Positions 50,127-63,140 are shown, numbered from the stretch's first letter. The stretch is DNA of 64,000 bases from Acanthacorydalis orientalis (GCA_034766995.1 CM068314.1:13791201-13855200); one strand, 5' to 3'. Made by a program: numbers and translations. The notes: a model not told the origin generated them from the letters alone.

Positions 50127-50597
50127 TGTATGTATGTAATAGCCACAACTGTTGACTTAATGAATGATGGACTTTCGTGAGATTTTTACCGATGACATCA
50201 GTGAATGGTCATTGGATCAATATTGTCTGTCTGAACGGTGTATCTACGTAAGTAATGCTGACCACTTCTAATATAATTAGTCTGGTGCAGTTATACATAT
50301 TTATGACATAGGGGTTAAAAAATTCACTCTGTGAGTGTGTGTGTGTATTTGAATGTTGAGTATATAACATTCTGCACACACATTTGCATATTTTAAAACT
50401 ACACATATAGACACATTCACAATGGTAATACAAAAATGATAATTAAATTTTGTAAATACGGCCATTAAAAATATATACAAAGTAAATATTAGTTGTTAAA
50501 ATAAAAAATTAATTTACATAAGATATAAATTCATACACAAACAAACAGTGCAATAGTTCATATTTATATGCACATATCTTACAATACAATCGTTTAA

Positions 50598-50598
<1 letters not shown>

Positions 50599-50654
<56 letters not shown>
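50599..50654. repeat. (TA)n microsatellite
   Basis: Pure TA tract of about 56 bp, continuing as imperfect TAAATATA. Confidence 0.95.
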
Positions 50655-50658
<4 letters not shown>

Positions 50659-52564
50659 TAAATATATATAGAGACAGAGGGAGAATAAAAGAGGACGATA
50701 TATTTGTAAATATTCCGATTAATTTATAACTCAAAAATGATTAATTTTTCATTATTCATTAAATAAACATTCTTTCTTTTTAAAATCTCGTTTTTCTGAA
50801 GAAATATCATTGAAATGAATTCATAAATATGCCTTAATTAAGACTGAACCATTTTGATTGTTTTTTCTATGAGTAAGATATTGCTACAATCTATATTTGA
50901 CTCGCTAAGAATAAAAGTCGCAATTTCCATAATCTTGAATTTTGAAACAAAAAACTATAAAAAAATTTCAAGTCTTGGTCTTTATAAATTAGCGATAATT
51001 TATTTAATTAATTTTTAGTATAATTTAATTAAAAGTAAAAGTGTTATTTTTTAAAAAGTATTCAATTTTTTAATAACAGAAATACTTTTTTATATAATTT
51101 ATTTTTAGTAATTTGAAACTTTATAGTTTTTAACACTTAAAATCCTACCAAGTATTTCTAATATTTTTTATCATTTCAGGATGTTAACATTTAAGTAACA
51201 GTCAACCAAAAAATAAAATAAGCAAATTAAAGATCATTAAATATTATATCCTTTATAAAAAAGCAGGTAACATTTTACCTTACGTTGTACTAAAGGATTC
51301 TCATTAGATACATTCACAAAAAAATATCATATATACTTGAAAATGTAATAATTCGAATGATTTTACTCCTTGATAGTAATTTAAGATTATATACATGCAT
51401 CTAAAAAATTTAAGAATCATAAACTGAACAATTTATTTCTAAATGAATGTATAATTAATCCTCGCATACTATTTTTACAGGACTACCTATTATAACTCGT
51501 ATCACGTTTTAATTACGACCTTGTCTCTTTAGTACATCCATCGATTATAAAAAGCGATACGCTTTATTCTTTTACATACGTATCATTCGTTATTAAACGT
51601 TTCTTTGTCATGCGATATTTTGAATAATAATTTTTTTTCTTATTTAATATTCTTACTCTAACGAAGTATATACTCGACGTATGATTCTACATGTCCGGTC
51701 TGCGTTTGGCCGGTGTGCCAAAACAAATAGCAGTATCCTGTTGCGAATCGTATACACAAACTATTTATAAAGTGTGTCGAAGAAAACCCGTACATTGCGA
51801 CGATCTTTGAAAAAGGAATCGTTTCCATAGTTATATTGAAATAAATGTAATTATAATTAAGATGTGTGTAGTTTTTAAATAATAAACTGAATCCTCTGAA
51901 CATATTTAAAAGACAAACATAATTAAATTTACAATGTAACTGAATTTAAAAATCAGGTACTTTTTCAAATGATTTTTGATATATTTTAATGTAAGTGATT
52001 ATAAAATTCCAAATCGTTCAACGTTGATAAATTTATTTCAGCCTCAAAAAACTTGTTACAAAAACAAATTTAACAGACATTAAAATATAAAGACAAAGAT
52101 GATAAATAGTAAACGCATATAATTTAATAAAATGCACATGTAATTCTTTTTCTTTGCCGTACAAACATTATAAGAGTATATTTGGGTGCCAATAACTTTA
52201 TAGTTGTAAAAAATTAAATATAAAAATGGCTGTATAGCTTGATATTTTCTGATTTATCAAAGCAATAATTTAAAAATATTTAAGTTTAAAAGAACAATAT
52301 ATCAGAAATTAGATGGTTTTTGAACAATATTTTACATATTTTAAATATCTATGATATCGTTTTAAAAAATATTTTTCTTATTAAAAATAATCAATAAATA
52401 ATTTTTAATTGAGATGATGATGTAGCAATTTTCGGCGGTTTGTCGAGAGAATGAAGAATTCCTTTCTGAATGTGAATTTATCCACAGTGTCAGAACTGTA
52501 TTGTGATCTCAACATATATTTCAATATGAAATACAATTACTGACTTTCTCAAATGAAGTTTCCT

Positions 52565-52810
52565 CTCATCATAATTTTTTTCTGATCAAAAATATTCAAT
52601 AAATTACTGTTGATCATATTTGATTATTACTTATGCCCGTTTAGATGGTAATGTCTTAACTCTCAGAGCACTGAGATGCAAGGAAATCAAATATTTCTGT
52701 ATTTTAGCGTTCTGATGGTAGTATAATTTTTTAAACATGTTTGATCAGAAAAAAGTTGTGGTTTGTGATAAGAGAGAAAATTTAATTTGTGACTTATAAT
52801 TTAGCCACTG
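52565..52810. repeat. Fold-back repeat, both arms present
   Basis: Left arm: TTTTTTCTGATCAAAAATAT, TCAATAAATTACTGTTGATC, TTGATTATTACTTATGCCCG, TAGATGGTAATG, CTCAGAGCACTGAGATGCAA. Right arm: CTGTATTTTAGCGTTCTGAT, then TTGATCAGAAAAAAGTTG, TGGTTTGTGATAAGAGAGAA, AATTTGTGACTTATAATTTA. The right arm lacks the middle TACGCATAAGCAACAATC block. Confidence 0.65.
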
Positions 52811-52837
52811 TATTAAAATTGTATATTGGTACAAATT

Positions 52838-52841
<4 letters not shown>

Positions 52842-52906
<65 letters not shown>

Positions 52907-52922
52907 TACATACATATATATA
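52842..52922. repeat. (TA)n microsatellite
   Basis: About 80 bp of TA with ACAC/ACAT interruptions at its right end. Confidence 0.95.
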
Positions 52923-53093
52923 TTATAAATTCCCTAAAGGCTAAAAATAACACAGTTAATAATACCAAACATTTATATTTATATATTAAAATATTTTTAA
53001 AACATTTAATAGAAGATAACGCCATTCATACGTTGCCTGTAGTTAAAATTCGTTAAGGCCACGTTTCAAAAATTGAATACAAGATGTACAGTG

Positions 53094-53097
<4 letters not shown>

Positions 53098-53164
<67 letters not shown>

Positions 53165-53173
53165 GTATATATA
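53098..53173. repeat. (TA)n microsatellite
   Basis: About 75 bp of TA ending TATGTATATATAC, followed by GATGATGATGATG at about 53177-53189. It lies 270 bp upstream of the third integrin exon. Confidence 0.95.
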
Positions 53174-53442
53174 CTTGATGATGATGATGTAAATGTCAAA
53201 AAAACATGTCTGAGCATAAAAAAACAACAGTGTTTTTAATAAACATCGTTTGAAAATATTCTTTAATTATAGGCTTCTGTATTTTTTTTTTATTTCGATA
53301 CGATCATGCTCTTGTCTGTGTTATAAATTATGATAGTCTATTATTCATGTACTGATTTGTATGCAAATATTACTATGATCAAATAGAAATGTTGTTTGTT
53401 TTTTTTTCAAACTACATTTAACGTGCCGCCTTTTTGTTACAG

Positions 53443-53563
53443 GCTTGCGCACCTCGCTACATATACTTTTCGAGAAAAAATAATCGACGCGATCCAGTTG
53501 GTAACTGCTTCGTAGCCAAAGGAGACTTTTCTGAATACCTTGAATATTCACCTTGTAGGACAG
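53443..53563 (+). CDS. if: Integrin alpha subunit, beta-propeller exon C (alpha-PS2-like)
   Basis: A 121-base internal exon after the acceptor TTTTTGTTACAG and before the donor GTAAGT. It starts in phase 0, encodes 40 residues and leaves one base (phase 1). It reads ACAPRYIYFSRKNNRR, then DPVGNCFVAKGDFSEY and LEYSPCRT. The ACAPxY start, the DPVGxC(F/Y) core and the (L)EY(S/A)PCR(S/T) end form the cysteine-bearing loop of propeller blade 2 in RGD-binding integrin alpha subunits. This exon most strongly favours alpha-PS2 over the laminin-binding alpha-PS1 type, where the first motif is usually CAHRY. Three cysteines fit the known disulfide pattern, with one expected partner in the next exon. 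That next exon (typically W..GQGxCQxG) was not found before the window ends. Confidence 0.92.
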
Positions 53564-54230
53564 GTAAGTGTCACCTATTTCACTTTATTTATTTTTTAAA
53601 TTAGATTTTCTAATCCGGTATTTAAAATTATTTATATTATTCTATGCTTAGTTTTTGTGAGATGCTAAAGGTTTTTTTTAAAAAAAATTAATAAAGTGGC
53701 TTATTCAAAAATAATAGTTTTCTCGTAGAACTAGCACACATACATGCTTCAGAAATATTTCTGCAATAAGTATATTTTACAAATACTTGCTTCTTTTTTA
53801 AATTCGCTGAAACATGTTTGAAACACATTTTTGTTCATTTTCAACAGATTATATTTTATTTATGGTTTGTATATGCTATGACCACTTAAATATATCCCAT
53901 TTATATACAAATTTAAAAATACATTTATATTTATCTAAGATAATTAAAGCCGTATGTATAAGTTTTTTTTTACTTTTTTTTCGTGTTCAACTTAATATGT
54001 ACGTAATTTATTTTGAGTGACATGTGCTAAAAACAAATTATATCAAATAATAGTACACTGTCAAACGATAAACACGCAATAGAATATATTTATAGTTTAT
54101 AAAAAAAATAAAATGAAAATTAAAACATTGCATAAAAATATTAAGAAGTTATGATTGACTTAAAATGTAGAAATAAAACGAAATTTTACTTCTTTAAAGA
54201 TATAAATATAAAAAAATTGTTTATTTCATT

Positions 54231-54294
<64 letters not shown>
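54231..54294. repeat. (TA)n microsatellite
   Basis: About 63 bp of TA with one ACAT interruption. Confidence 0.95.
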
Positions 54295-54296
<2 letters not shown>

Positions 54297-55439
54297 CTTA
54301 AGAGAGTATCAAATAAAAATGTCTTTCATGCAATTCAGAAATTTTAGTTATATTTAGTATTAAATTTGTTAGAATTTAAGTAGTGGCTACAAAATTACAG
54401 GTTTAATTGATGAAAATAGTACGTATTCAATAAAAATAGTGTCTACTTGACAATAGTAATGCCTTCTAAACAATATGCGAAATCAAACCCTTTTAAGATT
54501 TTCCAATCACTCGCTGACGAACGTCAATGCGCTCATTAATAGCCACTAATGTAGAGTATTCAGTATAAAAGCTATTTATGAGGAACTTAGTAGTGATTAA
54601 ATTAACACGGTGTAGTTGTTTTTTTAATATTAATATATATATATTATTTATTGTTAATTAAATTGTTTCTTTTCTATATTTTCTATTCTGTAGTTATATA
54701 ATCCCTTATTTTATATGTTGAAGAGCTGTAATTCTTTCCTTGGTAATAGTTTACCTAAATGTATATTTGATGTTATATATATTTCATTTTATAAATAATA
54801 GTTATCAATAATGAGTAATAACAGTTATCAATAATCATAAAAAAAATTATTCTATTTAGTTTCCTAAAAAAATATGATTTTTTTAAATCGGCCAAATAAG
54901 TATACTTTTACTATTATTATTATATCCTATATTTTTTTCAATGAAAAATCATAAAGAGATCATATATTATTTTTAGAAAAGTACAATAAGACTGGAATGA
55001 AGTAACGTTCATTCAGTTCTGGACAATGTTTTATTTATTAAATGAATAATAGTTCGCCGAAAATTAATTTAATTAAATGTAGACTATGTCTAATTATTTG
55101 TATGAATGTTGATGTCGAATGATAGTCACATTTGCAACACAGACAGACACTGACAATGCTAGGGCTGGAAACTACTACCTACAGTTTACAGCTCCATTTA
55201 TAGTCGTCATGTGCAAATTCGTGGGCACAAAGAGACATTCATAAATTATGTTGGAACTCAGTGGGTCGAACAGATCCTGTACTAACATGTACTTTGGAAA
55301 AAGTATATATGTTTGTAAATGTAAATCAGATTACAGGCCAAAAAAAGTATCCTTTATTAAAGAATAATGCGTTTTTTGGAATGTCATTTATTATATGTTA
55401 CTTTTTTTTAAAAAAAACTGTTTATACAGTTCGTAGAAA

Positions 55440-55600
55440 TTAAAATGGTAAAGGATCCCGATAGTTGTGAAACCGTGACCATCGGTAAGTTAACTTAGCG
55501 CACGTGTCGGCAATTGCTTTAACATTTCAAACCCGCAGCTGGTTACCACGTGCGTGACTTGCACTGCCCGCTGCATGTACTAACAATCATTCAGTCTTGT
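55440..55600. promoter_or_regulatory. Candidate intronic regulatory island with clustered E-boxes
   Basis: A short GC-richer, non-repetitive stretch. It holds four CANNTG hexamers within 52 bases: CACGTG at 55501-55506, CAATTG at 55511-55516, CAGCTG at 55536-55541 and CACGTG at 55547-55552. The flanks are AT-rich. E-boxes are bound by bHLH proteins. Any link to expression of this integrin is inference, and such hexamers also occur by chance. Confidence 0.3.
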
Positions 55601-55652
55601 GATTTTTAAAACGACATTATTGTCAAAGATCAATTTTAAAATACAAAGGCAT

Positions 55653-55655
<3 letters not shown>

Positions 55656-55724
<69 letters not shown>
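55656..55724. repeat. (TA)n microsatellite
   Basis: Pure TA tract of about 68 bp. Confidence 0.95.
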
Positions 55725-55726
<2 letters not shown>

Positions 55727-56256
55727 TTATCTGTTTTTGACATTGCGTATTTATCAAAATTATATAGAGAAACAATTAAAATTCTTGCTTGACTAACAAG
55801 ATATGATTAATGAATACTATGATAAAAAATATTTTCCAGCTATTTTTTAAAATAATATCGTAAAAATGTCAAAATGTTAATTTATTAGTTCGTTAAAAAC
55901 ATTTATTTCAATGTAAGAAATATACGTAGAATAAAATTATTTTTTTTGTATTTCAGATTATATTTATTTTTGACTTTTAATGAAACTTATTTAAAACTTT
56001 AATGAAACTATTTTTATGTGAGTTGAGATAAGTAAGATAATAATAATTTGTGAAAAAAAACTATCAAAATAAGTAATTGATGGTATAAACTCCGTCTTTA
56101 TTTTTTTTTTCACAAAAGTAATGAAAGTTTTGTTCTTGAAAAAGTGTAAGTTGTACATTTATTATTTATTTTAAAATTAATGTTTAGTTTATTATTTCAT
56201 TGTACATTTTCTATAAAATTTATTTTATATTAGGTTTTTCATAACAGAATGTTCAA

Positions 56257-56389
56257 ATACTAAAATACAGACCAAAAAATGCACTTTAAAATGATATTAA
56301 TATGAACATGATAAAATGATACTTTTGTTGCAAAAAATTAAGATTAGAATTCAGAAAACAAAAACCGTAATTATTTTCTTACCAACTAA
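56257..56389 (-). mobile_element. Mariner 5' fragment (13256 family)
   Basis: The complement of 13256-13385. It ends in GTAATTATTTTCTTACCAAC plus TAA at 56389, followed by TA at 56390-56391. Inward it carries TAGAATTCAGAAAACAAAAA, ATGATATTAATATGAACATG, AAAAAATGCACTTTAAAATG and ACTAAAATACAGACC. Only the left inverted end and untranslated leader survive; no coding part is present. Confidence 0.85.
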
Positions 56390-56574
56390 TATCTTCATAG
56401 CTTTAAAGTGTAGAAAAATATATACTTTAGAGTTATAAAGGCAAAAATGAAACAGTGTAAAGGATAGATTAAATATTTTTGAAGAATCAAATATAGTCTT
56501 CAGAAATTAATTATTTTCGCATTCCAGAAATCATAAAAAAAATTTCTTCGACAAGGTATACAAAAATCTTCCAT

Positions 56575-56755
56575 ATATTGGCGCTCTGAAGATGATATCA
56601 TTATCAAAATACGCATAAACAACAATCAAAAATGATCAATAATCATTTATCGAACATTTGATAAGAAAAAGTCATTTGTTTAAGATTAGTGGGGTGAAAA
56701 ATAAATCATTTGTGAAAGTGTCTTTGGTCACAATATCAAAAATGTATTAAGTCAG
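56575..56755. repeat. Fold-back repeat, one well-preserved arm
   Basis: Continuous match to the arm: ATTGGCGCTCTGAAGATGAT, ATCATTATCAAAATACGCAT, AAACAACAATCAAAAATGAT, CAATAATCATTTATCGAACA, then AGTGGGGTGAAAAATAAATC and ATTTGTGAAAGTGTC. It is a good reference for the arm of this family. Confidence 0.7.
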
Positions 56756-57807
56756 ATATAGTTTTAAATAAAATCATTTAAATAAAGTTTAAAAATTATT
56801 TATTTATTTGATCATTTGTCTGTACATTTAATATATTGAAAGATTGATACGATATGGGGATTTTTGATAATATACGGATGACATTTTTGGTTATAGAGAC
56901 AAATTATTTTATCTGCATGTGTCAAAAAAGTAAAGCCAAGAATATTTATATATACACCTGTCGTGCGGTTTTCAGGCGACCACTTATACACCAATTTGAA
57001 AAAACCACGAAATTTAATTAAGATTTCAAGTCACGAAATTCACTTCCTGTGATAGAAGTCTGAACTACTAAACTATGATTACACAGATGATTTTTATAGT
57101 CACAGAAGTGTATTTTTGAAATACATTAAAATTAAAATAAACCAAACATTTTTTTCTCAGAAAGAACACTTTTATTCATAAACTTTTTTTTAAAAAAAAG
57201 TTCTGTGAAAATAAAATACGTTTTTTTTTCATTTTGTTGTACATTATTTCTTTATTATAACGCCAGACTTATTTTAAAATACAAATATTCTTACTGAACT
57301 TTATTTTGGTCAAAAAAGTAACTGTATCTTTAAAAAAATCTCAAATGTTACCCATATAGAATGTGTTATAAAATTTGACTCGACAAACCCCTTCAGCTAC
57401 AATTATAAACCTATAAAATACTATCATTTTTTAATATATTCACTAATATACACGATCTGTAAACGTGATGTGCACCAAATTTAAGAAAAAGAAGTGTTGA
57501 AACGTTTCTCGTTTATTTATAAACGATGCATCGTCAAACTAGCACGTATATTAATAACAATTAGATATTATCTGGAAACAATTCAAGAGCCAGATCGTGA
57601 TCAAACAACACGCGCGTTAACTGTTCCGAACTCTTTTTTTTATGCATCCGTATCTCTATCAACGCTTCGACTGCATTTTTTTTGATTTTTATCAGTCGTT
57701 GACGACAACATGCGTTTAACGACAGTTTGATAATAATACTTCAGGCACATTTTATATGTCTCAGTAGGACATTTACTGAAACTATTTTTTTCTTTATACT
57801 AAAATTA

Positions 57808-57808
<1 letters not shown>

Positions 57809-57871
<63 letters not shown>
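57809..57871. repeat. (TACA)n plus (TA)n microsatellite
   Basis: Short TACA units followed by about 50 bp of TA. Confidence 0.95.
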
Positions 57872-57873
<2 letters not shown>

Positions 57874-58659
57874 TTCAAAAAATACCGCTTATTAAAAAAA
57901 GGACATTCGACATACTGAAAACATAAAAAAATACATTCAAACATAAATTTACTCTCGTTTTAACTCGAGCGAAAAAAAAAATAACAAGTAACTAATTTTT
58001 TTCACAGAATCCACCCTCTAGTTACATTAAACAGAGGGTGTGAGAACATCCTGTGTTTGTTATTACAGGAAATAAACGTAGTAGATTTGGAAAGTTTATT
58101 TATAAAGTTATAAAAAAGGGAGTTTATAAATACGTATTTTCATGAAAGAAATGCCGCAGAAGTTGTACAACCATCGGGTTAATGTGATTTTTTATAGTCG
58201 TCCATTAAATGTCGGTCATGTTATATACTTTTTTTTGTGTGTGGACGCTGTACTGATATTTTAATATACTATTACAGACATATAAGGCCACGTGCTGACG
58301 TTTATCGTTTTTAAATCATATTTATTTATCCTGGATTTTTATAGATACTTTCGGAGAAACTCTGTCGTCGTGTAATAAAAGTTCATTAGATTTACTATTC
58401 GGCTATATGCTGTTGTTTATTCAGGGAATTAAGAACTATAAATATTTTCTGCATTAAATACTTGAATTACATATTAACAACACCTATTGCATGCTATTTA
58501 TTGAATATTTTTTTAGAAATAAAACTAATTATTTGTTTAATTTAATCCTACTATTATTAAAAAAAAACTACAAATTGTAGATCATCTTAAATAACCTAAT
58601 AATAAATGAATCGTATACTAAAATCACATATATAACACCCAAAAATGGTTTCATAGATA

Positions 58660-58810
58660 AATTATTTTTTCCATTTCAAACAAACCCTCATAAAGAATTT
58701 TTCTGATCTAAAATGTTCAAAAAATGATTACTGATCCTCTCTTATTGTTGTTTATGCGTATTTAGATTGCGATTCCATCGCTCTCAAAACACCAAAGTAT
58801 AGAAAATACC
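58660..58810. repeat. Fold-back repeat, one arm
   Basis: Left arm: TTTTTCCATTTCAAACAAAC, TTTTTCTGATCTAAAATGTT, AATGATTACTGATCCTC, TATTGTTGTTTATGCGTATT, GCGATTCCATCGCTCTCAAA, CACCAAAGTATAG. This is the opposite orientation to 56575. Confidence 0.6.
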
Positions 58811-58964
58811 CAAAAAGATTTAAAAATGTGAAATAGAAAATGAAATTAAACATCCACAAATATGTTTCTAATCATAAATAAATTCTATTGATGTATTATA
58901 AACAGAGTTGCTATGAATACATTATATTATCCCAATAAAGTATTCGGCACTGAGGCATAATTAA

Positions 58965-59135
58965 ACAAATTAATTTTCATTTTTCACAAAAAAAAGTTCT
59001 AATCAAAATGTTCATAATTAACGCTCTGATCGAAAATTGAAATACACAAACTATTATCAAATTAATCAGTACTTTATTACTGAACATTTTGATCCAAAAA
59101 AAATTGTAAACAAGGAGAACGAAAATTCATATAAA
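58965..59135. repeat. Fold-back repeat, diverged
   Basis: Left outer arm TTTTCATTTTTCACAAAAAA, TTCTAATCAAAATGTTCATA; then a shortened centre ACGCTCTGATCGAAAATTGA, and right arm ATACACAAACTATTATC, TATTACTGAACATTTTGATC. Confidence 0.5.
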
Positions 59136-59733
59136 AAATTATATTATTTGTTTGTATTTTAAATTATAAGCATACAAAGATACGGCATATTTTTACAATA
59201 GAGTTAATTTCAATTGTTGTAAAGTTACTGAATTTATTTACAAGATATCAATTTCCCGAATAGGTAAGAAAAAATTAAGTACGTCCACTCAACAATTATT
59301 CTACATCAACCAACACGTTTAGCATAAAAACATGAACTACGAGTACTTACAACCCTCACATTTATTTTTTGAATAGATCTCGTTTACATAATCTTTTTAC
59401 ATGGAAAGCAATTGCATATAATAACCTTATTACCGGATAATATATCTCTTTAATAATATCTTCAGTATTGTTCTCGTAGCTTTGAGTAAAAGCTGCAGGG
59501 GTTCATTTTATATACGTTTAGAATTCGTTTATTGATTGCATTTACAACTAAATATTTAGCAGTAAATGTCTGTGTTGTTTGTTGTTATGAATTATTCTTA
59601 ATACATAATAAAAAACATGTATTGTGTGAGAGAAAGAAAGGAGAAAATTACTTGAATGGAACATAAAAAGGTTAAATTATGTTAATGTGACTTAAATGAC
59701 TTTACATGTCATTTATCTTTTATTCTGAAAAAT

Positions 59734-59789
<56 letters not shown>

Positions 59790-59795
59790 TATATA
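59734..59795. repeat. (TA)n microsatellite
   Basis: About 60 bp of TA with ACAT interruptions on both sides. Confidence 0.95.
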
Positions 59796-60191
59796 AACAC
59801 ACACAGAGATATGTCTTTATTTATATAACTTAACAAATTTATTCATATTCCAAAAATATATCCTATGTTTTGTCTATAATGTGATCTATTTTTCTATAAA
59901 CTTGAACAGATGTTAAGAGACGTGTTTTATGTGACTGTCAGGTCAAAGGTAACGGTACCCACATAGAATACGAAAGTAGAAGAGTATATATGAAGTAAAT
60001 AACATAGCCCCTTACTCAACGGAAGTTACCCAGAATTTTACATCTGCTTATCACTGATGACTTCTGTTATGTCTGACAGACCTCAGCAGGGATGCGATTT
60101 GCCACCTTTCTGTAATATGACACTTTTGTTGGGATAGAAAATTAAATTGTTACATGGTTCTCTAATTATCTGCATATTGTTAGTTATGTGA

Positions 60192-60244
60192 AAATATATA
60201 TACATATACACATACATATGTATATATGTATGTATGTATATATA
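60192..60244. repeat. Imperfect (TA)n / (TATG)n tract, left flank of a mariner
   Basis: About 50 bp of TATA/TACA/TATG units ending exactly at the mariner border. Confidence 0.85.
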
Positions 60245-60658
60245 TTATGAGAAAATTAATTTAGTGCCTTTAATTGAATAAAAAAAATAGTTTCAACGGT
60301 TTCAAAGTGGTGATTTTGATCATTCTGATCGAAAACGTTCTGAACAACCAAAAAAAATTGAAGACGAGGAGCTTAAAAAACTATTAAATAAAAACTCCGC
60401 TCAGACTAGACAGGAACACACTCAACAACTAGGAGTTACCCACCAAACAATATTCTATCGTCTATATCGACTGGGAAAAAATCAATATCGACTCAAAGTC
60501 ATCACATTTTTTTTCGACAAGAGATTCGTCAGTTACCTGACAGATGAAGCAAAATTATACAAAATAATATAGGTTATTTTGAGAATTAAAATGTTTTCGA
60601 TTTTTCCGTAAATAAACATTCATTTTCTATAAAATAGGCACCGAATTAATTTGTGCGC

Positions 60659-60661
<3 letters not shown>
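60245..60661 (+). mobile_element. Non-autonomous mariner derivative inserted in a TA-rich tract
   Basis: The left end TTATGAGAAAATTAATTTAG plus TGCC and the right end GGCACCGAATTAATTTGTGC plus GCTTAA form diverged inverted repeats. The coding remnant from about 60298 reads RFQSGDFDHSDRKRSEQPKK, IEDEELKKLLNKNSAQTRQE and HTQQLGVTHQTIFYRLYRLG. This is the region between and including the second helix-turn-helix of a mariner transposase. The catalytic domain is missing: the frame passes quickly into sequence near the right end. Fragments of the same lineage are at 18517, 19963 and 28504. Confidence 0.88.
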
Positions 60662-60733
<72 letters not shown>

Positions 60734-60747
60734 GTATATATATATAA
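60662..60747. repeat. (TA)n plus (TATG)n microsatellite, right flank of a mariner
   Basis: About 60 bp of TA then TATG units, starting directly at the mariner's right end. Confidence 0.95.
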
Positions 60748-60869
60748 TAATTTTAAATGCATTATTCAGCATGTTTGTTAAAAACTACACTTTTCTTATA
60801 CGAATGTAACAAAATCATTGTTTCACTTCTTCTTTGTTACTATAAGAAGTATACGTTCCACTATAATTG

Positions 60870-61000
60870 ATATTGCCATCGAGATGGCACGTTTGAAATC
60901 ACCGGAAACACGTGGCACGGCAGACTTTGTTGTATCTTTTTACACTAAGCCCACGTGTACTCCAATGTTATGGTACAGAGGACGACGTATTGGAGAATGT
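60870..61000. other. Small higher-complexity island
   Basis: GC-richer sequence with CACGTG at 60909-60914 and 60952-60957. It lies in a 70-codon plus-strand frame with no recognisable domain. Confidence 0.22.
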
Positions 61001-61544
61001 CTTTACATTTATTTTTACACCATCTTTTAATGGTTTTATGAAAGACTGATTTAAATCATGTTTATGATTGTGCAGAGAGAATATTTATTTTAAATAGGCA
61101 TATGGTTCACCCCCCTTATAACAGTAGAAATAAATAAATCATAAACACGTGTACTGTAAAAGATTCGTCGAAAGCACTAATGTTCAAAAATATAAATTAC
61201 ATAAACGATAAACTTTCATTTCATATGTAAATAATTTATTTTATTTTGTTACGAAGATTTTTTATATTTACATATGTTTAAAATTAAGAGTTTTATACAA
61301 AATGCTGTATAAAATAAAAATAAATCGTTATAAAAATATACAGTTCCAGTACCATCAGTATAATAGCACTTAGGAATGCATATCTTCAGAGCAATTTTTA
61401 AAAAAATTGTTTCAATGGGACAGATTTAGTCAGATTCTCTTTCTGATCGAATTTATGTTCCTTCCAAAAAAAATGTAATATCAATTTGTATAAATTTCAA
61501 CTTCTTATACAAGGATTAATCTCGCCGTGAAATCTAGAATTTAA

Positions 61545-61690
61545 AACAGTTATCCTTGGGAGAAGAATTCGAATAATATCTAAGGACGACAAAAACGAAC
61601 GTCTGCCTTCCCACAAGTGGTATGCAACGGCATTGATTTACGACGCTCATTAAAATTCTGAATCCGCACGGTTAGCGAGACCGTATATAG
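61545..61690. other. Small higher-complexity island
   Basis: GC-richer, non-repetitive segment with CpG-containing stretches (GGACGACAAAAACGAACGTC near 61583 and ATCCGCACGGTTAGCGAGAC near 61662). No open frame of note. Confidence 0.2.
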
Positions 61691-62691
61691 TATTTTTTTT
61701 AAAATGTGTATGTATGTGTGTGTTCATACGAATGATGCTCGACTGTTTATTAACCCTTTCAACAAATTTGTATGTGAAATGAATTATAGTCGTCTATCTT
61801 GACATACTGTTGCAACATGACAGAACACGAAACAGATAAAAGAGGGTTGTTGTTGTTCGCTCAAAATGAAACACATGATTTGTATTATTTAAACATTTGA
61901 CGCCAAGACAGTGTTGTCATTGTATGTATATACATAAAGAAGAAAAATCCTGATACTTTTAAAAGACGATTCTAAAATTTGTTGAGTTAAACAATTACTT
62001 GAAAAAAACCTGTTCGGTTTAATCTTTGCAGATAAAAACACATTGCACATTATATAAACGATTAGTTTTAATACTATTTTACAGAAAAGAAACAATTTTA
62101 ATAATTCATTAAATTTTGCATGTGAATTCTATAATAAAACAGAAAATATTGTAACAAAGTCAAAAATATTAAGCAGTTAACATTGAAGTATAAAATAAAT
62201 TAAAAAGATATGAGTTATAATTATTTATCTGTTTAATTACCGTGAAATAATTAACTGACGTTATATTAATTGTTTTTTTTTCAAATATATATATATATAT
62301 ATAAATAAGATTCGTTTGTCTATTTTTAAAATCTTGATCACAAAGATATAACGCTGAAAAAGTACGTTGAAAAAAGGTATCACTTTATAAAATTAAATTA
62401 AATACTCTTGAGATTTATAGATATCATTTATCAAATTATCTATAAATATGATCTAATTTGGACTTCATTCTTGTATGACGAGTATTTGACTAAAATCAAA
62501 TTATATAAAAAAATGGGGCTGAACAAATTACCTTCTTTGTAAAATTGCCGTCGTTTTAATAATAGGAAATGGACACAACCGTTAATTAAAAAAAGCCGAC
62601 AAGTATAAATATGTATATATAAGTAAGAAAAATATTTGCAAAAATTTAAATTAAATGGATATACAAAAATTACATTTGTAATGGATTTATA

Positions 62692-62693
<2 letters not shown>

Positions 62694-62743
<50 letters not shown>
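62694..62743. repeat. (TA)n microsatellite
   Basis: Pure TA tract of about 50 bp. Confidence 0.95.
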
Positions 62744-62746
<3 letters not shown>

Positions 62747-62884
62747 TAATTGTATTAATTTTTTTAGTTAATGATCCAAATCACCGACATAAATGCTACT
62801 CGACTTTTAATTTAATTCGTAATCACAGTATCCTAAAATAATAAAGTTTTTATTGATGTACGAAGACTAACCCTAACAAAAACT

Positions 62885-63140
62885 GGTATTAATTGGTCTG
62901 ACCGATGATTTTTTATGGAGTAGACTCTATGTGGGCAGTTTCTCTGTTGAGAAAAAACGTGCGGCAAATAAAAACTTATGTAAGGTTTACGGCAGGTATC
63001 TTCAGGCCATTAAATGAAGCGTGGCGGACTAATTAACCAAAAATGTCACGTGTAGAAACAGCTGTCATTAATTTGGTCGTCGAGCATGTATACTATTGAT
63101 AATGTTTGAATGAGTTTCGTTGGAAGATGAAATAACGTAG
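62885..63140. other. Small higher-complexity island
   Basis: Non-repetitive stretch with moderately raised GC (for example GAAAAAACGTGCGGCAAATA near 62950 and AATGAAGCGTGGCGGACTAA near 63013). No coding evidence. Confidence 0.2.

Larger units (their letters stand above)
28704..53442 (+). other. Integrin intron of about 24.7 kb
   Basis: The intron runs from GTAAGT to TTTTTGTTACAG. It contains mariner copies at 34434, 36812 and 46478, a mariner-like MITE at 31913, the best RTE tail at 34107, a hairpin MITE at 49348, fold-back repeats and many TA tracts. Stretches in which I see nothing recognisable include roughly 28740-29100, 29600-29970, 33000-34040, 34700-35280, 35480-36230, 37240-38460, 40490-41480, 43440-44200, 44650-45110, 45790-46470, 47740-49340 and 50680-52560. 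No nested gene was recognised. Confidence 0.85.

Noticed and set aside
53345..53551. Minus-strand open reading frame of 68 codons
   Set aside because: It is the antisense of integrin exon C.
58040..58090. TTTGTTATTACAG acceptor-like site as a possible next integrin exon
   Set aside because: The sequence after it (GAAATAAACG...) has an early stop and no resemblance to the expected propeller continuation.
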